DNA of 17,447 nucleotides, taken from Verrucomicrobiales bacterium. GTDB lineage: Bacteria > Verrucomicrobiota > Verrucomicrobiia > Limisphaerales > SXQI01. Position numbers and translations under genes: made by a program. The stretch lies in NCBI GenBank assembly GCA_005793025.1, contig SXQI01000203.1:1-17447 (forward strand), read 5' to 3'. The notes beneath the pieces are model-generated. The model was not told where the DNA came from and did no database searches. It saw only the letters and a list, made by a program, of their open reading frames with translations. This document shows, piece after piece, positions 1 through 8,200 of this stretch (position 1 is its first letter; each line of letters starts with the position of its first letter).

Positions 1-330
1 ACTGGCGTGATCTCCGGCATTCCAACCGCCGAAGGCACTCACAGCATTATTCTTTCCGCAGGGAATGCGAGCGGGTTAGACAGCAAGATCCTTACTTTGA
101 CAGTCGTTCCTGCGCCGCCGTTGTTGAAAATCAATTTCATCATCGCGCGGAACGAGGTTGCGATGAAATTACAAAACGGAGGGATCAAGGAACATGTCGT
201 GGAATACACCGACGATTTCAAACAGTGGATTCCCTTGCCTACCAAGCTGGTCGGAGCCAAAGACCTCTCCCAGTTGGATCCCCAATCAACAAACCGTCCG
301 TTCCGGTTTTACCGCGTTGTGCAGCCGTAA
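1..330 (+). CDS. C-terminal part of a secreted Ig-like (He_PIG-type) protein, 5' truncated
   Basis: The frame is open from base 1 to a TAA at 328-330, so this is the last 109 codons of a gene starting outside the window. The first ~36 residues (TGVISGIPTAEGTHSI..., ending LTLTVVP) match the putative Ig-fold repeat (He_PIG) found in large bacterial surface and secreted proteins. A proline-rich hinge (VPAPP) follows. The last ~70 residues form a separate beta-rich module with the pattern VEYTDDFKQWIPL and the ending FRFYRVVQP. The same kind of ending closes the subtilisin-like protease at 11336-12859. Such endings are common in verrucomicrobial secreted proteins. No enzyme domain is visible in the part present, so the function of the whole protein cannot be given. 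It converges on glnS across a repeat-bearing gap. Confidence 0.8.
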   Translation, partial: TGVISGIPTAEGTHSIILSAGNASGLDSKILTLTVVPAPPLLKINFIIARNEVAMKLQNGGIKEHVVEYTDDFKQWIPLPTKLVGAKDLSQLDPQSTNRPFRFYRVVQP

Positions 331-433
331 CCGCCGGTTCTATTGCCCCTTCACCTAAGCAACAGACTATGTTGTTCAGGGGGCAGCCCACGACTGGGAT
401 GTGCGAGGAAACAAGGCAGGAATGAGTTAGTCC

Positions 434-515
434 GCCTTTTCAGGGCTCGACGGTTGTTGCGGTTGAGGCTCCTAGGCCGTTTCCCTAGGCTGCTCTTGTG
501 TTGCACCGTTGGTGC
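434..515 (-). repeat. Three-hairpin palindromic repeat, copy A (reverse orientation)
   Basis: Read left to right it contains hairpin 3' (434-446, GCCTTTTCAGGGC), hairpin 2' (471-489, CCTAGG arms with a 7-nt loop) and hairpin 1' (503-515, GCACC-GTT-GGTGC). Reverse-complemented, the order, the spacings (13 and 24 nt) and the AAC loop of hairpin 1 match copy B at 560-640 (12 and 23 nt). The stem sequences differ between copies while base pairing is largely kept: compensatory divergence rather than a recent duplication. Hairpin 3' is the weakest, with one G-T pair. I infer an old copy of an interspersed REP-like element. Confidence 0.6.
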
Positions 516-559
516 TCTTGGGGGGGTAATCCGTGATCCAATGGATCGCAAAACCCGAA

Positions 560-640
560 GCCCCAACGGGGCGTGCTATGCCAGCCCATGGCAACGCCAT
601 GGGGAAACGACGAAAGAAGATAAAGAGCCCTGAAATGGGC
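560..640 (+). repeat. Three-hairpin palindromic repeat, copy B (forward orientation)
   Basis: Hairpin 1 is GCCCCAACGGGGC (560-572; 5-bp stem, AAC loop). Hairpin 2 is CCCATGGCAACGCCATGGG (585-603; perfect 8-bp stem, AAC loop). Hairpin 3 is GCCCTGAAATGGGC (627-640; 4-bp stem). The linkers are 12 and 23 nt. From memory, this layout of 'CCCCAACGGGG', 'GGCAACGCC' and 'GAGCCCTGAAA.GGGCG' recurs as an interspersed repeat in planctomycete and verrucomicrobial genomes. I could not search to confirm that. It resembles REP/REPIN elements in structure; no RAYT (REP-associated transposase) is in the window. Confidence 0.65.
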
Positions 641-712
641 GAACCAATCCCACTGAATTTAAACGTGCCGTTGCGAACCCCATATTGGGACCTCCACGAG
701 CCTGCCTTGGGT

Positions 713-2416
713 TCAGCCGGTTTTCACCCATGAATCTTTTAGGGTGACTGTGCGGTTGAACACGGGGCGGCCGGGTTTGGAATCTTTCGCATCCATCTGA
801 AAATAGCCAAGGCGTTCAAATTGATAGCTCTGGTCGGGACTGGCCTGCACTATGCTGGGCTCAAGTTTCGCATTGGGGATGGTTTCTAGCGATCGGGGAT
901 TCAGAAACGTTTTGAAATCACGGCCTTCTGAGTCGCCATCGGGGGATTCCACCGTGAACAGACGATCATACAACCGAATCTCCGTTTCCAAGGCGTGTGC
1001 TGCCGAGACCCAATGGATCGTTCCTTTTATTTTGCGGCCCGCAGTCGGTCCACCAGATTTCGAATCGAGGTCCACGCTGCATTTGAGTTCGATCACGGCT
1101 CCGTCAGCGTCTTTGATGACCGCTTCACATTTCAAAATATACGCGTAACGCAATCGCACTTCTCCACCGGGAATCAGGCGGAAAAATTTCTTGGCTGGCA
1201 CCTCCATGAAATCGTCTTGCTCGATGTAGAGGGTGCGTGAAAACGGCAGCAACCTCTTCCCAGCTTCCGGATTCTCCGGATTATTGATCGCTTCGAGTTG
1301 TTCGACCTGTCCCTCAGGGTAGTTCAAGATCTCAACTTTCAATGGTCGCAAAACAGCCAACGTTCGAAGCGCCTTCTTATTGAGATCTTCGCGTAGAGAG
1401 TATTCGAGCAGTGCGATGTCTGTCAGGCCGTTGTATTTGGTGACCCCAATCCGTTTACAAAACGCACGAATTCCACTGGCCGTATATCCTCTCCGGCGTA
1501 GGCCTGCCAACGTCGGCATCCGTGGATCATCCCACCCCGAGACCAATCCTTCTTGAACGAGCTGCAGGAGCTTGCGTTTGCTCAACACTGTGTAGCTCAG
1601 GTTGAGCCGTGCAAATTCGATCTGCTGCGGGTGCGCCGGCACGGGGAGCTGTTGGAGGATCCAATCATACAAGGGGCGATGCACCTCAAATTCTAACGTG
1701 CAAATCGAGTGCGTGATTTTTTCCAATGCATCAGAAAGACAGTGAGCGTAATCGTAGATGGGATAGATGCACCATTGATCCCCTGTGCGATGATGGTGCG
1801 CATGACGAATGCGATACAGCCCGGGGTCGCGCAAATGGATATTGGGCGAACCCATGTCGATCTTTGCCCGAAGTGTGCGCGCACCATCAGGGAACTCACC
1901 CGCCCGCATCCTTTGGAACAAGTCGAGATTCTCATCCACCGTCCGGTTTCGCCATGGACTGGGCGTTCCGGGCACCGTTGGAGTGCCGCGATCGCGCTTG
2001 AAATCTTCTGCGCTCTGATCGCACACATAAGCTCGGCCAGAGCGGATCAACTCGAGACCAAACTGAAACAATTTTTCAAAATAATCCGAGGCATAAAACT
2101 GGTTCACGCCCCAGTCAAATCCCATCCAACGGACATCCTCCTGAATCGAATGGACATACTCGATCTCTTCACGAGTAGGGTTCGTATCATCAAACCGCAG
2201 ATGACAGCGGCCCTCGGAATGCTCCGAAGCGATACCGAAATTGAGGCAGATCGATTTGGCATGTCCGATATGGAGGTAACCATTGGGTTCTGGTGGGAAC
2301 CTTGTGACGACGGCACTCCCATTCTTGCCTGAGGCGACATCCGCAGCCACGATTTCACGGATGAAATCTGAAACCACGGCTTCAGTTTGCTCGCTAGGAT
2401 TCGGTTCTGTGGACAT
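713..2416 (-). CDS. glnS: Glutaminyl-tRNA synthetase
   Basis: This cytoplasmic class I aminoacyl-tRNA synthetase attaches glutamine to tRNA-Gln in an ATP-dependent reaction. Its 567 residues are close to the ~554 of the E. coli enzyme. Key motifs are present: RFPPEPNGYLHIGHAKS at residues 39-55 with the HIGH signature at 49-52, the RFDDTNP substrate-binding stretch at 74-80, and VLSKRKL (KMSKS class) at 277-283. The Rossmann catalytic half is followed by a beta-barrel anticodon-binding half typical of the GlnRS/GluRS family. LHIGH and VLSKR are the GlnRS forms, and the long C-terminal barrel separates it from discriminating GluRS. The ATG at 2416 gives a natural N-terminus before the catalytic domain; a weak GAAG lies 1-2 nt before it. 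It is 74 nt downstream of the membrane-protein gene on the same strand, with no clear terminator between. Its presence implies direct Gln-tRNA charging in this organism. Confidence 0.96.
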   Translation of the reverse strand: MSTEPNPSEQTEAVVSDFIREIVAADVASGKNGSAVVTRFPPEPNGYLHIGHAKSICLNFGIASEHSEGRCHLRFDDTNPTREEIEYVHSIQEDVRWMGFDWGVNQFYASDYFEKLFQFGLELIRSGRAYVCDQSAEDFKRDRGTPTVPGTPSPWRNRTVDENLDLFQRMRAGEFPDGARTLRAKIDMGSPNIHLRDPGLYRIRHAHHHRTGDQWCIYPIYDYAHCLSDALEKITHSICTLEFEVHRPLYDWILQQLPVPAHPQQIEFARLNLSYTVLSKRKLLQLVQEGLVSGWDDPRMPTLAGLRRRGYTASGIRAFCKRIGVTKYNGLTDIALLEYSLREDLNKKALRTLAVLRPLKVEILNYPEGQVEQLEAINNPENPEAGKRLLPFSRTLYIEQDDFMEVPAKKFFRLIPGGEVRLRYAYILKCEAVIKDADGAVIELKCSVDLDSKSGGPTAGRKIKGTIHWVSAAHALETEIRLYDRLFTVESPDGDSEGRDFKTFLNPRSLETIPNAKLEPSIVQASPDQSYQFERLGYFQMDAKDSKPGRPVFNRTVTLKDSWVKTG

Positions 2417-2490
2417 ACTTCAAAAAATCAGAATGCAGTGATTACGGGGAAAAACTCAAGTTTATCACGTCGAACGAACACACACCCGGC

Positions 2491-3180
2491 CTATTCGGCA
2501 CTAAACACACTAGAGAAAACCGCTTCCTTGATTTTCCAGATCAGTGTCATGGTCATCGCCAATGGTAAAAGAATGAGAACGGCAAATAATCCCAAAAGCA
2601 AGGGCTTCGCAAACGTCAACGCGATCATCAAGCGAATGAACCAATCGGGTAGATTTGTAATCTGTAAAAGCCCCATATAAACCGCCAGTCCACCGAGAAC
2701 CAGCAATAACAGAAAACGGTTTAGATTCCCAAAGGTCCGGGTTTCAGATCGCAGAGTTTCGTCTGGGAGCATTGCAGCCAAGCGTTGAAGCACTAAGTTC
2801 AAATTAAAAATAAACAACACCCCCGAAACCAATAACATCCCGACCGCGATATTATAAAAAAACACCGATGGCAATTGGCCCCACCAAAAACAGAATGGGG
2901 ATAAACCGATGTTCACCACTGCAACCAATTTGGCGCGATCAAGGGCGTGACGCCACACCCGTTCCTGTTGTTGAAAATGACCCAGCAACGCCAAGCCATA
3001 AAAGAGAAGCCCTGTCGCCCCCACAGGTGCAAAAATAAACAACGGTTTGCTCCACTCCACGGTGGCAATTTTTACACAGACGAACAACGCAATCGGCAAG
3101 CCCCAGAAGAGCGCGGACAGCCCACGCACCAAACGACCCAAGGAGCGAAGGAGTTCGGCTTTGGGTGCGTATTCAGGCAT
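2491..3180 (-). CDS. Unrecognised six-helix membrane protein, co-transcribed with speA
   Basis: I do not recognise a family for this 229-residue protein. It is strongly hydrophobic with about six likely transmembrane segments (roughly residues 22-40, 46-67, 84-102, 106-130, 154-174 and 190-216). They are separated by short polar loops: a basic one at 68-83 (QQQERVWRHALDRAK) and a charged one at 133-153 ending RTFGNLNR. No signal peptide, metal site or transporter signature stands out. The start at 3180 lies 19 nt after the speA stop, with GGA about 10 nt upstream as a Shine-Dalgarno match, so translation from the speA transcript is likely. The position hints at a link to arginine or polyamine metabolism, but that is only inferred from neighbourhood. 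Confidence 0.8.
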   Translation of the reverse strand: MPEYAPKAELLRSLGRLVRGLSALFWGLPIALFVCVKIATVEWSKPLFIFAPVGATGLLFYGLALLGHFQQQERVWRHALDRAKLVAVVNIGLSPFCFWWGQLPSVFFYNIAVGMLLVSGVLFIFNLNLVLQRLAAMLPDETLRSETRTFGNLNRFLLLLVLGGLAVYMGLLQITNLPDWFIRLMIALTFAKPLLLGLFAVLILLPLAMTMTLIWKIKEAVFSSVFSAE

Positions 3181-3199
3181 GCGGACAGTTCCAACAGGA

Positions 3200-5137
3200 T
3201 CAGAATGAAAGATACGTGTATTCCTTCAAGCCTCGCTCATACTCGTCTAGCAAACGCATCGCCTCAGATGGCTTCAAGCGGTCGCTTTTAATCGCCTCAT
3301 CCATCTGGGCCTTCATTTGTCGTTTCAGTTCGTGCTCGTCATATTGCACTGCTGCCAAGGTCTGCACGATCGTGTTCCCCTCGATAACTTCCTCGATATA
3401 ATAACCGGCAGGTTCATCTGGATCCAAGAATACATGCACCTCATTCACACGTCCGAATAGGTTATGCAGATCCCCCATGATATCCTGATACGCACCCATC
3501 AGAAAAAACCCGAGGTAATAAGGTTCCGTCCCTTGCGCACTCGACTTCAACGTATGCAACGGCAGCGTGTCATGCACATCCGTTAGCCCGACAAACTTGT
3601 TGATTTGGCCGTCAGAATCGCACGTGATATCCACCAAAGTTCCTTCATTGGTCGGAGCCTCATTGAGTCGATGCACCGGCATGATCGGGAACAACTGCCC
3701 CAGTGCCCAGTGATCGAGCAACGATTGGAACACGGAAAAATTGCAAAGGTATTGGTCCCCCAGCAAGTCGCCTAGTTTTCGGATCTCCGCAGGGATATAA
3801 GCCTGTCCTTTGAAACTTTCCACAACCTTCCCGCTGATTTCCCAATAAAGACTCTCGATTTTGGCTTTCTCGGGCAACTCCATCAACCCCATCGTGAACA
3901 TATTGTGGGCGTCCTCCTTACGCTCCAGCGCATCATGGAATGCCTCCAGCTTATTCAGCTTGGCGAAGTTCTTGTTGATGTCTAGCAACTCTCTCACCAG
4001 CGCATGTTCATTCTCTCCGTAGGTCAGTCCAAGATCCGCCCGGTTCTTTGCGATTGCCCCAAAGACCTCGACAATCAGCACACTGTGATGCGCGACAATG
4101 GCCCGACCGCTCTCGCTCACGATGTTGGGGTGCGGCACTTTCTCTGCATTGCACACATCACCGATGTAATACACCACGTCGTTCGTGTATTCCTGCAGGG
4201 AGTAGTTCGTCGAATTATCAAAAGCCGAACGGCTGCCATCGTAATCCACTCCCAACCCACCACCCACATCCATGAATTCGATCGGGAAACCCATTTTGTA
4301 AAGTTTCGCGTAAAACCGCGTCGCTTCCTGCACCGCTTTTTTCACCGTCAAAATATCCGGCACCTGCGACCCGATATGGAAATGCAACAGCTTGAAACAA
4401 TGCCCCAAGTTTTCTTGACGCAACATTTCCGCCGCCGCCAAAAGTTCCCCTGTGCTCAGACCAAACTTCGCATTCTCGCCGCCGCTTTCTGCCCATTTAC
4501 CCGCACCTTTGCTCAACAACCGCGCTCGGATTCCGATCAACGGTTCGACGTTCATCTGCTTCGAAACCGTGATAATATGGCGAAGCTCTTCCAGCTTCTC
4601 CACCACCATGATCACCTTTCGTCCCAGTTTAATCCCCATCAACGCCATCCGGATAAACACCACGTCCTTATAGCCGTTGCAAATGATGAGATCGCCTGAC
4701 TGCCGTTGGAGCGCGAGTCCAGCGAGCAATTCAGGTTTGCTCCCGACCTCTAAACCGAATTGGAATGGCTTGCCCGCATCGAGGATTTCCTCCACCACTT
4801 CGCGGAGTTGATTCACCTTAATGGGAAAAACCCCGCGATATTGACCCTGAAAATTAAACTCCGCGATGGAAGAGCGAAAAGCCTGATTAATCGCCTCCAC
4901 GCGGTGACGGAGAATATCTTGGAATCGGATCAACAGAGGAAATCGTAACCCCCGCGATTTCGCCTCCTCGATGACGTCCGTCAAACCGACCGACGCGCCA
5001 GCCTCTTGCAGCGGCATCGCCACCACTTGGCCCTTGTCATCAATATCGAAGTATTTGGCACCCCATCGGTCGATGTTATACAGACTTCGCGCCGCATCGA
5101 CATTCCAAGGCTTGGAACTCTCTTGTGTATTGCTCAT
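3200..5137 (-). CDS. speA: Biosynthetic arginine decarboxylase
   Basis: This PLP-dependent enzyme of the alanine-racemase-like fold (fold III) converts arginine to agmatine and CO2, the first step of the agmatine route to putrescine. It has 645 residues, near the ~658 of E. coli SpeA. Visible features are the PLP lysine in FPIKVNQ (K107), HFHIGSQ at 252-258, the glycine-rich phosphate loop DVGGGLGVDYDG at 290-301, SESGRA at 341-346 and the catalytic-cysteine motif TCDSDG at 505-510 (C506). The C-terminus ends in the helical region usual for SpeA. I chose the ATG at 5137, not the TTG at 5251: the extra 38 residues do not look like SpeA, the chosen start begins the conserved W-x-x-x-x-A-x-x-x-Y-x-I-x-R-W-G-x-x-Y-F block, and the best promoter lies between the two starts. 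GAGAGA sits 3 nt before the ATG. The downstream membrane gene follows at 19 nt. Confidence 0.95.
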   Translation of the reverse strand: MSNTQESSKPWNVDAARSLYNIDRWGAKYFDIDDKGQVVAMPLQEAGASVGLTDVIEEAKSRGLRFPLLIRFQDILRHRVEAINQAFRSSIAEFNFQGQYRGVFPIKVNQLREVVEEILDAGKPFQFGLEVGSKPELLAGLALQRQSGDLIICNGYKDVVFIRMALMGIKLGRKVIMVVEKLEELRHIITVSKQMNVEPLIGIRARLLSKGAGKWAESGGENAKFGLSTGELLAAAEMLRQENLGHCFKLLHFHIGSQVPDILTVKKAVQEATRFYAKLYKMGFPIEFMDVGGGLGVDYDGSRSAFDNSTNYSLQEYTNDVVYYIGDVCNAEKVPHPNIVSESGRAIVAHHSVLIVEVFGAIAKNRADLGLTYGENEHALVRELLDINKNFAKLNKLEAFHDALERKEDAHNMFTMGLMELPEKAKIESLYWEISGKVVESFKGQAYIPAEIRKLGDLLGDQYLCNFSVFQSLLDHWALGQLFPIMPVHRLNEAPTNEGTLVDITCDSDGQINKFVGLTDVHDTLPLHTLKSSAQGTEPYYLGFFLMGAYQDIMGDLHNLFGRVNEVHVFLDPDEPAGYYIEEVIEGNTIVQTLAAVQYDEHELKRQMKAQMDEAIKSDRLKPSEAMRLLDEYERGLKEYTYLSF

Positions 5138-5156
5138 CAATCTCTCAGTGACGATG

Positions 5157-5184
5157 ACTATAGAACCCAAGACAGCGATTTCAA
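5157..5184 (-). promoter_or_regulatory. Sigma-70-like promoter for speA and the membrane gene
   Basis: On the - strand TTGAAA (5184-5179, 5 of 6 to consensus) is followed after 16 nt by TATAGT (5162-5157, 5 of 6). The start of transcription would fall near 5150, giving a leader of about 12 nt that carries GAGAGA before the ATG at 5137. This is the best promoter match I noticed in the window and supports the chosen speA start. It is a pattern match only. Confidence 0.55.
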
Positions 5185-5202
5185 CAGGCAGTATGTAAAA
5201 TC

Positions 5203-5228
5203 TTTGGCCCCCGATACCGGGAGCCAAA
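5203..5228 (-). terminator. Candidate intrinsic terminator after the ThuA/dehydrogenase/cytochrome gene
   Basis: The arms TTTGGC (5203-5208) and GCCAAA (5223-5228) enclose CCCG/CGGG, giving an 11-bp stem with one C-A mismatch and a 4-nt loop. On the - strand it follows the stop of the large gene at 5258 by about 30 nt and is followed by GATTTTAC, a short T-tract. On the + strand A5 follows instead. The T-tract is short, so termination may be partial. It lies upstream of the speA promoter, as expected for separate units. Confidence 0.45.
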
Positions 5229-5257
5229 AACTCCGAGACTGACGATGGCAACCGTTG

Positions 5258-8200
5258 CTACTTTGTCTTGCCAGAAACGAATCCGTGCATGTTTTTGAGA
5301 ATGGTCTGGTAAGCCTTTAGGTTATGGGATGCTCCATCGTGTCCCAAACTCATGCAGGCAATCTTCGCCGTCGGATGGCTGGTCACCCACACCACGGGCC
5401 AACTTTTCCCAGCCGCGTTCCGGCCCGTTGCTAGCACCGTAATCTTGGCGTTCTTAACTCCCCCCTCGAAATGATAAAGCTCATCCGAGAGCCTAAACGT
5501 CTTAGGCACCCCCGCCATGATCGGGTGATCCGGTTGATCCACCGTGACTTCGAATTCCCCATACTTGTCATGACTCCGCGCCCCGCCTCCCACCATTCCT
5601 GAGTTATAGGCTGACCAATCATTCCAACTATACCAAAGCGCAGCATGAACCAACATCAACCCTTTGCCGGAAAGCGCGAAGGCACTGATTCCATCCCGGG
5701 TCGCTGCATTCGGAAACGGTTTGTTGTTGGAAAGATAAAGCACATCCAAGTCCTTCAACACTCCGCCAACTTGGTCAGTCGCTTCAGTGTAATTTGCCGG
5801 AATCCCTGCGGCTTTAAGCGTTGCGGTATCGACCTCGTTGAACCATTTGTTGAAATCGTGGCTGCTGTTCCCACCCACAATCAAGGTTCGAGCAGTCACT
5901 GACAGTGCCGCAGGAGCTGTGGTCGCTGCCTCCACGGGTCCATCCCCAGTATCCGCTGTAATTGCCACAAATGTCGGTGCGACAAAATTACTGAAGCTCT
6001 CGAGCGTGATCGTTTTAATTGCCCCGCCGCGCTTCAACGATTTCGTAAACCATCGCACCTGACCGGATCGGACAATGTCATCCACTTTCTTCGACCCCGG
6101 CACATCGAATTCTCCAATATAATCGGCGACTTCCACCCCGTTCGTCAGTGTGATGATCTCGGGTTCACCCTCCGTGTAGTTCACCGTCACCTTGGCCACC
6201 GGCAGGTTCTCGTGTCGATCATTTCCGCAGCAAGGGAAAGCCCAGCCCCCGATTCCCCCGAGGAAATGTAAGCGTTTCGCTTTCACACCATGACCATTGA
6301 TCTCCACCTTTTGTGGTAAAGTCCTCGCAAATCCCTCGCCCCCTTTCAACACCACCACATTGTTTCCATTGGCGGTTCTAGCCGGGTTAGCCACTTCGAA
6401 TGGAACCCCACCTGCCTTGATTAATCCGAATCGTTTGAAATGAATGGATTCACCCGCTGACTCAGTGGAAACATAAATTCCACGAGTTGAATTCGCCGTA
6501 AACGCATTCCCAAAATCCAGTGCTCGGAACCTCAAATCACCTTCCGTCAAATAGGTGAGTAGATCCCTAAGCCCAGCTGCTTCCAACGCTTCGAAACCGT
6601 CCGGCATCAATGATCGTCCAGTATTCCGTCGGCTCTTGATTTTGGCTGTCTTCAACTCCAAATCATTCACAGCCGTACGGATTAAGACACTCTCCCGATT
6701 CTCACGACCCACAATTCCGTCATACGTTTCCCCGTCCAACGTATCAAAACTCCACGAGAGGTAGTTCGGCTCCACCACCCGGTTTGGGTCAATAATGTGT
6801 ACCAACAATTCTCCCACACCATGGACTCCCATCCCTGTCAGATCAGGTGCCAAATCACGGCCTGCACCATTAAACTTATGACACGCCGCACAATTCTGTG
6901 TGAACAATTCCTTACCCTTGGCACTGTTCCCTACCTTCTCAACCTCCGGCGTGAGAAGCGCGATGAGCGCATTCTTCTCCTTCATTTCCGGCCCTCTCAA
7001 ATCATTGATCACGGCGATCGCACGGTCAGATACTCCCTTGTTCGCATGGGTTCGAAGCCGGCCGACCGACACGGGATTCAACAACGCTAAGGCGATTTTT
7101 TTAGAGGCTAAAGCCTCCACAAATACGGAGGCCCACTCCGCCCTTTTGATGATCTGTGTAAACGCTGCTTCTTGAGCTGCCGAAGGCAACTTCGAAAAAC
7201 TTTCCGTAATCGCTGCACCGGCAGCCGGATCACCACTATTCCCGAGTGCATCGATCACCCGACGTTGCAATTCTGCCGATGCATTCGAACCCGCGATCTT
7301 GGCGACAGCCGGCAGGATTTTTGCATCCACTTGTCGCACCGCTAGAAGGCTCGTCGCCAATTGTGCCCGCTGATCATCCGTCTGGCTCGCATCATTCACT
7401 TGATTGATCATCTGAGCTACAAGAGCCCCAGTCTGAGAGGCCATCTTTCCTTCCTTGTCCCAGCGGGAAATCAATGGAAGCACCGCCGCAGGCACAGCGG
7501 GATCTTTCTCCCCCAACAACGACGCCAACGCTTCCTGAAGCTCCCCAGACCACGTGGGCACGATGCTCGGCTTAAGGTTCTGACTCAGGCTCCCCAACGC
7601 CAACGCTTTTAATCCGCCATCGCCGCTCTGCCTCGCCAACGCCAAAACCACTGCCGCCACTTGACTGCTGTCATCACTCGAAGCAATCACACGGCTAAGC
7701 TCCGTTACCGGAATCCGAAGGTATTCACTTCCATTCTCCAGTGCTGTTTTCAGGAACTGCACAGGTGCATTCTTGTAATAAGCCACCATCGCGGACTGCG
7801 ACCAATGATCTTTTAGAAAATCAAACGATTCGATGAGGTATTTCCGCACATCCGCACTTTCATCCGTCTTATACCAAGGAGTCTCGTTCACGGCGAAGGC
7901 CATCAACACCTCGAGACGTGTCCGATCGTCGTTCGCACGAACCCCTTCAGCCATCCCAATCAACAACGGCGTCCAAGCTCCAAAATTCTGACTCAAATCT
8001 GCTGGCAAAGGAGTATTGCGAACCATCTGCATCGCAGTCCGCTGCAGCACCGCGTTGCCGGATTTCCACAGCGCCGTTAGAACCTCCGAGCTCTGCGTCT
8101 GGGTGATCCCCAAACCAGTCCACGCCGCATTGACTCGCGTTAACACGGCAGCATCTGCATTCATCGCCACCGCGTTGAGAGCAGCCACAGAATCCCCGCC

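Larger units (their letters stand above)
331..712. other. 382-bp gap between convergent genes, carrying paired hairpin repeats
   Basis: This lies between the stop of the Ig-like gene and the stop of glnS, so no promoter for either is expected. I find no credible protein: open frames here run through the hairpins in several frames and have no family resemblance. The content is two inverted copies of a three-hairpin repeat (434-515 and 560-640, listed separately) around a ~44-nt centre with a G7 run (520-526). No hairpin is followed by a T-run on either strand, so no standard intrinsic terminator is seen for either flanking gene. Confidence 0.75.

Noticed and set aside
343..733. Open frames of 66-96 codons across the repeat region (343-633 and 533-733, + strand)
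   Set aside because: They run through the palindromic hairpins in overlapping frames, look like translated repeat (e.g. 'RSPNGACYASPWQ'), lack a Shine-Dalgarno and have no family resemblance.
5138..5251. N-terminal extension of SpeA to a TTG at 5251
   Set aside because: It would be translated through the terminator-like hairpin and the promoter, adds residues unlike SpeA, and lacks a good ribosome site; the ATG at 5137 fits the family N-terminus.
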